NCBI GenBank assembly: GCA_014379485.1
Contig: JACMLS010000174.1
Span: 1-11,338 of the forward strand
Length of the DNA: 11,338 bases
Source: Bacteroidia bacterium
GTDB taxonomy: Bacteria; Bacteroidota; Bacteroidia; B-17B0; Aurantibacillaceae
Reading direction: 5' to 3'
A program made the position numbers and the translations under genes. A model generated the notes under the pieces. It searched no databases and was not told where the DNA came from. It saw only the letters and a program-made list of their open reading frames with translations. Below, one piece after another: positions 7,270 to 11,338 of the stretch. The stretch's first letter is position 1, and the number at the start of each line of letters is the position of its first letter.

Positions 7270-7799
7270 GGCAGCATAAATTTTTCAAACAAGGCGGCAT
7301 TATCAAAGCGATCAATTTTAAAAATTTCTAAAGCAATAATACTGATGCAAAAGAGAAGTGAGCAAATTCCTGCAAGAGGAATCGTGATTTTGTTTTCTGA
7401 TTTTCTTCTTACGATAAAAAGAAAGATCGAATAGATCAATGCCCCCAAAACACTTAGCAGAATGAAATACAGAAAGAGTACATTAGAAAAACAAATGGCG
7501 GGAGCAACAAATAACAGTGCGTCAGCAAGCCCCGCTTTATTTTTCAATGCAAAATTGAATTTCTTTTCTTTAAAGAAATAAAAGATTACCAGTGAAAAGT
7601 AAATGATCAGTATAACTGAAATGTTTAATAAAATGGTTTTTAAAAACAAATCCAGATCAGTTATTGAATACGCGCAAATCCCCAATGAAACGGCGATTAT
7701 TAAAAGTATTTTCCATACAGTTACTAATCGAGTCCGCACATCTTCAATGAAAATGAGGATTCCTGAAAAAGATAGAAATATGTACAAACCCGTCAACAT
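7266..7799 (-). CDS. Minimal A24-type prepilin peptidase
   Basis: A 177-residue polytopic membrane protein with about six hydrophobic segments. Two Asp sites match the A24 aspartyl peptidase pattern: Asp20 in 'EDVRTRLV' after the first helix, and Asp93 in 'KAGLADALLF', corresponding to the GxGD motif but with Ala in place of the second Gly. An 'ITIPLAG' stretch near 139-144 resembles the helix-start motif 'IP(F/L)' of prepilin peptidases. The N-terminal methylase domain and zinc Cys pairs of bacterial GspO/PilD are absent, so it would cleave but not N-methylate, as in short archaeal or Tad-type enzymes (TadV, FlaK). It sits between the pseudopilin gene and gspE and overlaps gspE by ATGA, which supports the role. 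The motif change makes the assignment probable, not certain. Confidence 0.75.
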   Translation of the reverse strand: MLTGLYIFLSFSGILIFIEDVRTRLVTVWKILLIIAVSLGICAYSITDLDLFLKTILLNISVILIIYFSLVIFYFFKEKKFNFALKNKAGLADALLFVAPAICFSNVLFLYFILLSVLGALIYSIFLFIVRRKSENKITIPLAGICSLLFCISIIALEIFKIDRFDNAALFEKFMLP

Positions 7800-7857
7800 T
7801 CGTTTATTGCTTTAATGTTAATCACAACTTCATAATTCTTCATTCAACATTTTTTAT

Positions 7858-7875
7858 CCTGAGCCTGTCGAAGGG
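7858..7875. repeat. 18-nt dispersed-type motif CCTGAGCCTGTCGAAGGG
   Basis: The sequence CCTGAGCCTGTCGAAGGG occurs once here, in the pseudopilin-peptidase gap. From memory, near-identical short sequences (CCTTCGACAGGCTCAGG and relatives) are scattered in intergenic DNA of many bacteria, including Bacteroidota. It is GC-rich compared with the surrounding AT-rich DNA. Its role is unknown and no partner copy is in the window. Confidence 0.4.
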
Positions 7876-7903
7876 CATTATTCATCATTTTTTCTCGCAC
7901 CAG

Positions 7904-7939
7904 TCTTACATCTTACGTTCTTATATCTTATATCTTATA
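7904..7939. repeat. Five 7-nt tandem repeats (TCTTAtA)
   Basis: Units TCTTACA (7904-7910), TCTTACG (7911-7917), a single T, then TCTTATA three times (7919-7925, 7926-7932, 7933-7939). On the minus strand they read TATAAGA x3 followed by degenerate copies. They lie immediately downstream of the pseudopilin stop, in the transcript's 3' untranslated part. The copy number may vary by slippage. The array is far too short and regular in spacing to be CRISPR. Confidence 0.75.
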
Positions 7940-7946
7940 TCGATTT

Positions 7947-8372
7947 TTAATCCGGTGTCACTTCTTTCAAATTCATATCCTGATCAATCTCCCACACGTT
8001 ATAAGTTCCGTCTCCATCAAAATCAGTAACAGAAGTTGCTTTGGCTTTGAATTGCCTGTTGTCTGCCGCAGTGATTTCTACACTGTAGTTTGCCCTTCCG
8101 TTTTGCGATACTAATGTTTGTTGTTCAAAGCCCAGGTCTTTTATTTCAGGACTGTATTTGGAATTGACGAAGAAAAAAGTTTTTTCTAAACTATGCAGAT
8201 GTTTTAATTGGATTTGTGCTTCCATTGTTTTTGCTTTTGTTACCTGTGGCATAAACGATGGCATGGCGAGTAGTAATAAAATTCCTATGATGGCTACTAC
8301 TACAAGAATTTCTGTAAGCGTATAGCCTGAAATCTTTTTAGAGAAGAATAAATATTTTTTTTTCGCGATCAT
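7947..8372 (-). CDS. Major pseudopilin / type IV pilin-like protein (GspG type)
   Basis: A 141-residue precursor with a short basic leader and a type III (prepilin) signal: KKISG|YTLTEILVVVAIIG. Cleavage is after Gly16, and Glu21 is the conserved Glu at mature position 5. The hydrophobic helix spans about 22-40. The C-terminal globular part contains 'TDFDGDGTYNVWEID', with Asp117, Asp119 and Asp121 in a DxDxDG arrangement. This resembles the calcium site of GspG major pseudopilins and of related Bacteroidota pilins. It would be cleaved by the peptidase encoded next and polymerised by GspE. The ATG at 8372 is preferred: the in-frame extension to 8399 needs a TTG start and only lengthens the leader. 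It is the first gene of the minus-strand train, so the operon promoter should lie in 8373-8746. Confidence 0.9.
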   Translation of the reverse strand: MIAKKKYLFFSKKISGYTLTEILVVVAIIGILLLLAMPSFMPQVTKAKTMEAQIQLKHLHSLEKTFFFVNSKYSPEIKDLGFEQQTLVSQNGRANYSVEITAADNRQFKAKATSVTDFDGDGTYNVWEIDQDMNLKEVTPD

Positions 8373-8465
8373 TTTTTTTGTTTTTAATGACAAGATCAAC
8401 CGCGTAAAAAAACGAAAAAGAGTAAAGCAAAAGAGTTAAAAAGAGCGCTGTTAATATCACTTTCA

Positions 8466-8484
8466 AATATTCATGATTTGAATA
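8466..8484. promoter_or_regulatory. Operator-like dyad, copy 1
   Basis: AATATTCATGATTTGAATA matches the copy at 8545-8563 in 18 of 19 positions. TATTCA (8468-8473) faces TGAATA (8479-8484), and TTCAAAT (8462-8468) faces ATTTGAA (8476-8482). It lies about 95 nt before the pseudopilin start. Its size and symmetry suit a dimeric regulator; the regulator is unknown. Confidence 0.45.
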
Positions 8485-8544
8485 AGTGAATTTCTTTTTT
8501 CTGTTAAAAAACTAAATTTCACCAATGAAAAACACGAAAAACAG

Positions 8545-8565
8545 AATATTCATGATATGAATATT
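8545..8565. promoter_or_regulatory. Operator-like perfect dyad, copy 2
   Basis: AATATTCAT-GAT-ATGAATATT is a perfect 9-bp inverted repeat with a 3-nt centre. The first 19 bases repeat copy 1 with one change. The two copies start 79 bp apart, about 7.5 helical turns. With no U-run beside it, regulation fits better than termination. Confidence 0.5.
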
Positions 8566-8679
8566 TAACAATTGGGGTCCCCTAAAATGTTGACAAATAC
8601 CGGACTTATTAACCGCAAATATTTTTTTTGGTTTGTTTGTTTTTGAAAACATCAACGCGAAAAAATATGAATCGCTTAG

Positions 8680-8713
8680 TTGCTGAACTAATATTGCAGA
8701 GTGATTAATTGTG
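8680..8713 (+). promoter_or_regulatory. Weak Bacteroidota-type promoter candidate
   Basis: TAATTGTG at 8706-8713 matches the Bacteroidota -7 consensus TAnnTTTG except at one position. A TTG at 8680-8682 lies 23 nt upstream, at the outer limit for the -33 element. This would start transcription shortly before the ATG at 8747. Such matches arise easily in AT-rich DNA. No exact TAnnTTTG was found on either strand of the intergenic region. Confidence 0.22.
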
Positions 8714-8746
8714 TTTTGAAAAAAAATAAATTTTAATTCAAAAAGA

Positions 8747-9484
8747 ATGAAGAGTAAAAGAATAAGCAGATCATTAAGGCAAAGCATTGTGATATGTTAT
8801 ATATACATGTGTGCAATTTGCGTTCCAGCGATTTTCAAATCGCAAACTTTTAATTATACATTATCAATAGACAGTTCTGTTTCTTACGAGGCCTTAAGCA
8901 ATGCAACACCGTTAGCTAACGATACATTAAACTGGAATTTCTTTTATAAACTACCTGTTGGATTTTCTTTTCCTTTTTTAGGAAAAAACTTTGACAGCCT
9001 GCGCATTGAAACAAACGGTTTAATTGTTTTTGAAGATAACAATAACTTTTCCTTGATAGCTTTTCATAATTTCAAAAACAAAGTCGATTCACTCGGACAT
9101 CGTTCTTCTTTGAGTTATAACGTAAGTGGCAATCCTGGCGAAAAAATTTTTAAGCTGCAATACAAAAACGTGGGGCAAGGCAATGACACACGTGAGCTGC
9201 TAAGCTACCAGTTGTGGTTGCGGGAAAATGGAAACACAGAAATAGTAGTTGGATTTAATACTTACGGAATCTTAAGCAACGATTCTATAACAGACACCAG
9301 CCAGGTTATTATGATGGGGTTTATTAACCGGAACATGGATACAGGCCAAAACGGTCTTTTCATAAGCAACACGCCCTCTCATCCTCAATCAACGCCTATA
9401 GATGCCGAGCATACTGATCTTCCTTATTTAAGAACTATGCCACGTTCAGGATTTAGATATGTTTTTAGCCCCGTGTCCAACTAG
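8747..9484 (+). CDS. Exported beta-rich protein of unknown function
   Basis: A 245-residue protein with a basic start and a hydrophobic stretch (about 13-30) ending near KSQ33, a likely signal peptide. The body has the pattern seen at the front of many Bacteroidota secreted proteins: 'LPVGFSFPFLGKNFDSLRIETNG' (69-91), then 'GEKIFKLQYKN' (131-141) and 'YQLWLRENGNTEIVVGFNTYG' (154-174). This suggests a jelly-roll-like or nidogen-like beta sandwich. No catalytic motif and no C-terminal type IX sorting domain can be seen. It is divergent from the secretion operon and only 13 nt before the repetitive surface protein gene, so the two are probably cotranscribed. An alternative start at Met21 would destroy the basic part of the signal. 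I do not recognise a named family. Confidence 0.85.
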   Translation: MKSKRISRSLRQSIVICYIYMCAICVPAIFKSQTFNYTLSIDSSVSYEALSNATPLANDTLNWNFFYKLPVGFSFPFLGKNFDSLRIETNGLIVFEDNNNFSLIAFHNFKNKVDSLGHRSSLSYNVSGNPGEKIFKLQYKNVGQGNDTRELLSYQLWLRENGNTEIVVGFNTYGILSNDSITDTSQVIMMGFINRNMDTGQNGLFISNTPSHPQSTPIDAEHTDLPYLRTMPRSGFRYVFSPVSN

Positions 9485-9497
9485 AAAATTATTCAAT

Positions 9498-11338
9498 ATG
9501 AAAAAAATAAATTTAATAAAGGTCTTGCTGCTTCTTTTAGTTTCTGCAATGTCTGTAAAATCGTTTGCGGGTAAGCGGTATTGGCTGAATAACGCTGCAG
9601 CAAACTGGAATACGACCGGGAATTGGTCTACAAGCAGTGGTGGAGCAAGCGGCGCATCTGTTCCAGGAGTAAATGACACGGCTTACTTTGACAGCAACGG
9701 AAAAGGTGATTGCAGTCTAGATGCTAATATTAGTATTAAGCGTATTGAAATGTTGAGTGGTTATGACAGCACTTTTAGACAAAATGGCTTTACAATAACT
9801 TTAGGAACTACTGGTGGCACTTTTTCAGGCGGTACTTTTACAGGCGGGTCCGTAAGCATGACCTCATCAGGAGCGGTAGTAGTTTCTGGATGCGCCTTTA
9901 CAACTACAACAGGAACACTTACATGTAGCGGCAGCTTTACTCTTAGCAGTGGTTCTTTTACCCAAGGGAGTGGAACTATTAGTTTTGTTGCAGCTACTTT
10001 TTCAGGAGGAACGTTTACCGGCGGATCCGGAAATATTACTTCATCAGGAACTGTAACAATTTCGGGATGTGCTTTTACCAGTACGAGCGGAATATTTACC
10101 AGCGGAGGGGCCTTTACTTTTAGTAGCGGGTCTTTTACTCATAATAGCGGTATTGTACGTTTTACCAATACCTGTACTATAACGGGAAATATAACTTTCT
10201 ATAACCTGAAACTTGATGCAACGTCTGCCGCTAAAACCTACACGATTGCATCTGGCAATACATTACAAGTAGATTCGAGCCTGTATTTTACGGGAAACAA
10301 CTCAATTACTGTAAACACCGGAACGATTGACGCTAAGAAAAATGTTTATCTGACAAGCTCTGCAGGAACAGGTGGGGGAAGCGCAACTTTAAAATTTACA
10401 GGCAGCGGAAGTCAGACTTTAAGTGGCCCCGCCAATTTCCAGGACTATCTTCCAAATGTTGATATTAATAAAACCGACACCTTACATCTTGCAAATAAAA
10501 TTAGAGTTGCTGGAAATTGGACTCGAACTGCAGGCGTTGTAGATGGCGGAAGCAGCACAGTAACTTTTATAAACACAAAAACAATTACTGGCTCCCAAAC
10601 ACTTAATAAAGTTTACATTCAGGCAACAGCTGCGGCAACCGTTACTATTGCTGCGAGTACAACACTCACCGTTGTTTCTGATTTTAAAATTTTGAATAAT
10701 GGTGGAACGGGTTTTGCGATTACGATTAACACTGGAAGTATAGATGCCAAGGGAGATATATACCTTGCTAATGATGTTACTGGTGGCGGCGGTTCTGCCA
10801 CAATTAATATCGTTGGTACGGGCACTCAAACTATTTACGGCTCTACTACAGCGGGCAACTCACCATTACCGGGAGTTAACATAAATAAAGCTTCCGGCAC
10901 GCTTTATTTTTCCGATTACGTAAATGTTGCGGGTAACTGGGCGCATACTACGGGTACAATTTCGCAAGGAACTTCGATTATTTATTTTAGCGGGACCAAT
11001 ACAATTTCTACTTCAGACTCCCTGAAAACGGTAACATTTCACACAGGTACTCATACAATTTCAAGCGGTAAAACAATTATTGTAGATAGTCTACTTACAA
11101 TTGCCGGTTCAACAATAAATACCGGGACAATAAACGCAAGAGCAAACCTTGTTATTGGAAGTGTAGCAACAACGGGTGGTGGAAACGCAACTTTAAATAT
11201 TAACGGGACCGGCAATCAATCATTAACCGGAAATTCTACAACCGGCAATGATCGCTTGCCCAATACTGTTATAAATAAATCTGCCGGCACTCTTTCCGTT
11301 ACCAATACGGTCTCAATTGGCGGTAATTTCACTTATAC
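9498..11338 (+). CDS. Large repetitive Ser/Thr/Gly-rich surface protein, 3' end outside window
   Basis: 613 codons are open from the ATG at 9498 to the window edge. A clear signal peptide (hydrophobic about 8-20) ends SFA|GKRYW near residue 24. An opening motif follows: 'YWLNNAAANWNTTGNWS' (28-44) with 'PGVNDTAYFDSNG' (56-68), common at the N terminus of Bacteroidota repeat surface proteins. Two 59-residue units start at residues 108 and 167 (TFSGGTFTGGS). Longer units then start at 271, 409 and 539 with 'T(V/I)NTG(T/S)I(D/N)A(K/R)'; each continues through 'GGG.AT(L/I)', 'G.Q(T/S)L', 'LP.V.INK' and 'VAGNW'. The pattern predicts a beta-helix or stacked beta solenoid, as in adhesins and filamentous surface proteins. 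The C-terminal domains that would tell its export route (for example a type IX sorting domain) lie outside the window. The large size and repeats suggest adhesion or matrix function, by inference. Confidence 0.88.
   Translation, partial: MKKINLIKVLLLLLVSAMSVKSFAGKRYWLNNAAANWNTTGNWSTSSGGASGASVPGVNDTAYFDSNGKGDCSLDANISIKRIEMLSGYDSTFRQNGFTITLGTTGGTFSGGTFTGGSVSMTSSGAVVVSGCAFTTTTGTLTCSGSFTLSSGSFTQGSGTISFVAATFSGGTFTGGSGNITSSGTVTISGCAFTSTSGIFTSGGAFTFSSGSFTHNSGIVRFTNTCTITGNITFYNLKLDATSAAKTYTIASGNTLQVDSSLYFTGNNSITVNTGTIDAKKNVYLTSSAGTGGGSATLKFTGSGSQTLSGPANFQDYLPNVDINKTDTLHLANKIRVAGNWTRTAGVVDGGSSTVTFINTKTITGSQTLNKVYIQATAAATVTIAASTTLTVVSDFKILNNGGTGFAITINTGSIDAKGDIYLANDVTGGGGSATINIVGTGTQTIYGSTTAGNSPLPGVNINKASGTLYFSDYVNVAGNWAHTTGTISQGTSIIYFSGTNTISTSDSLKTVTFHTGTHTISSGKTIIVDSLLTIAGSTINTGTINARANLVIGSVATTGGGNATLNINGTGNQSLTGNSTTGNDRLPNTVINKSAGTLSVTNTVSIGGNFTY
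9819..10172 (+). repeat. Two 59-residue tandem repeats in the surface protein
   Basis: Units 9819-9995 and 9996-10172, 177 nt each, both beginning TFSGGTFTGGS and containing 'TSSG.V..SGCAFT.T.G' and 'F(T).SSGSFT..SGI'. They are clearly alike as protein, but many third codon positions differ, so the duplication is not recent. Each contains a 'SGCAFT' cysteine. Confidence 0.85.
10308..11338 (+). repeat. Three long (about 130-138 residue) repeats in the surface protein
   Basis: Units begin at 10308, 10722 and 11112 (the last cut by the edge). Shared blocks in order: 'NTG.I.A(K)', 'GGG.ATL', 'G.G.QTL.G', 'LP.V.INK', 'L...(N/D).V.VAGNW'. Unit lengths of 138 and 130 residues differ by small indels and the DNA is diverged. 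Further units probably continue to the right. Confidence 0.85.

Larger units (their letters stand above)
7800..7946. other. 147-nt gap between pseudopilin and peptidase genes
   Basis: The only long gap inside the secretion gene train. It holds a dispersed-type 18-nt motif (7858-7875) and five TCTTAtA-like heptamers (7904-7939), both listed separately. No ORF, hairpin with a U-run or clear promoter was recognised. It may separate expression of the abundant pseudopilin from the remaining, less abundant components. Confidence 0.6.
8373..8746. other. Divergent intergenic region with dyad repeats
   Basis: 374 nt between the divergent pseudopilin and exported-protein genes, so it should contain promoters for both. 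It is strongly AT-rich with many A and T runs. It contains two copies of a 19-bp dyad (8466-8484 and 8545-8563), a GGGGTCCCC palindrome (8574-8582) and a weak promoter candidate for the rightward gene. No credible gene was seen; a 91-codon minus frame here runs into the opposite CDS and lacks any protein feature beyond hydrophobicity. Confidence 0.7.

Noticed and set aside
7904..7939. Tandem heptamers considered as a CRISPR-like array
   Set aside because: The units are 7 nt with no spacers and no cas genes nearby; this is a simple-sequence repeat.
8512..8787. 91-codon minus-strand frame in the divergent intergenic region
   Set aside because: It overlaps the start of the plus-strand exported-protein gene and the dyad repeats, and its Phe/Leu/Ile-rich content is what AT-rich non-coding DNA gives. 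There is no domain and no good start context.
9446..9679. 77-codon minus-strand frame across the junction of the two plus-strand genes
   Set aside because: It is antisense to the signal peptide region of the surface protein and the end of the upstream gene, with no protein-like features of its own.
10482..10829. Two minus-strand frames (10482-10829 and 10619-10825) rich in Ser/Asn/Cys or Val/Ala
   Set aside because: They lie antisense inside the repetitive surface protein gene and stay open because of its biased Thr/Ser/Gly codons.

Overview
The window looks like a piece of a Bacteroidota (Bacteroidetes) chromosome. It is AT-rich, its Shine-Dalgarno sequences are weak or absent, its exported proteins have A/Q-type signal-peptide ends, and it carries MORN-repeat and Trp-rich surface-protein families common in that phylum. 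No rRNA, tRNA, CRISPR array, transposase or phage gene was found. The genus cannot be named from the sequence alone.

The left 8.4 kb is a single minus-strand gene train encoding a type II secretion / type IV pilus-like machine. Read in transcription order (right to left) it contains: a major pseudopilin (GspG-like, 7947-8372), a minimal prepilin peptidase (7266-7799), the assembly ATPase GspE (5839-7269), the outer-membrane secretin GspD (3918-5837), a GspL-like fusion of PilM and PilN functions (2682-3917), a GspM/PilO-like protein (2129-2665), a three-domain Fn3-like lipoprotein (1191-2132), a GspC/PilP-like periplasmic linker (576-1115) and a MORN-repeat exported protein cut by the window edge (1-579). 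From the peptidase onward most junctions are extremely tight: three or four ATGA stop/start overlaps, one abutting pair, and gaps of 1 and 16 nt. This implies translational coupling and a single machine. The platform protein GspF/PilC, minor pseudopilins and a PilT retraction ATPase are not in the window. The Fn3 lipoprotein and the MORN protein are not standard T2SS parts and are the best candidates for lineage-specific components.

The only loose junction in the core train lies before gspC. There a 17/18-nt inverted repeat surrounds a 14-codon reading frame that ends in TGA immediately in front of, and in the same frame as, the gspC-like ORF. Either gspC has an in-frame stop near its original start, or this is a small leader/hairpin that controls it.

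A 374-nt divergent intergenic region (8373-8746) separates the secretion operon from two plus-strand genes. It holds two near-identical 19-bp dyad sequences 79 bp apart, which look like paired operators. The plus-strand genes are a 245-residue exported beta-rich protein of unknown function (8747-9484) and, 13 nt later, the start of a large Ser/Thr/Gly-rich repetitive surface protein (9498 to beyond the right edge). This protein has two 59-residue repeats followed by repeats of about 130-138 residues. It is tempting to see the two exported proteins as clients of the adjacent machine, but only adjacency supports that.
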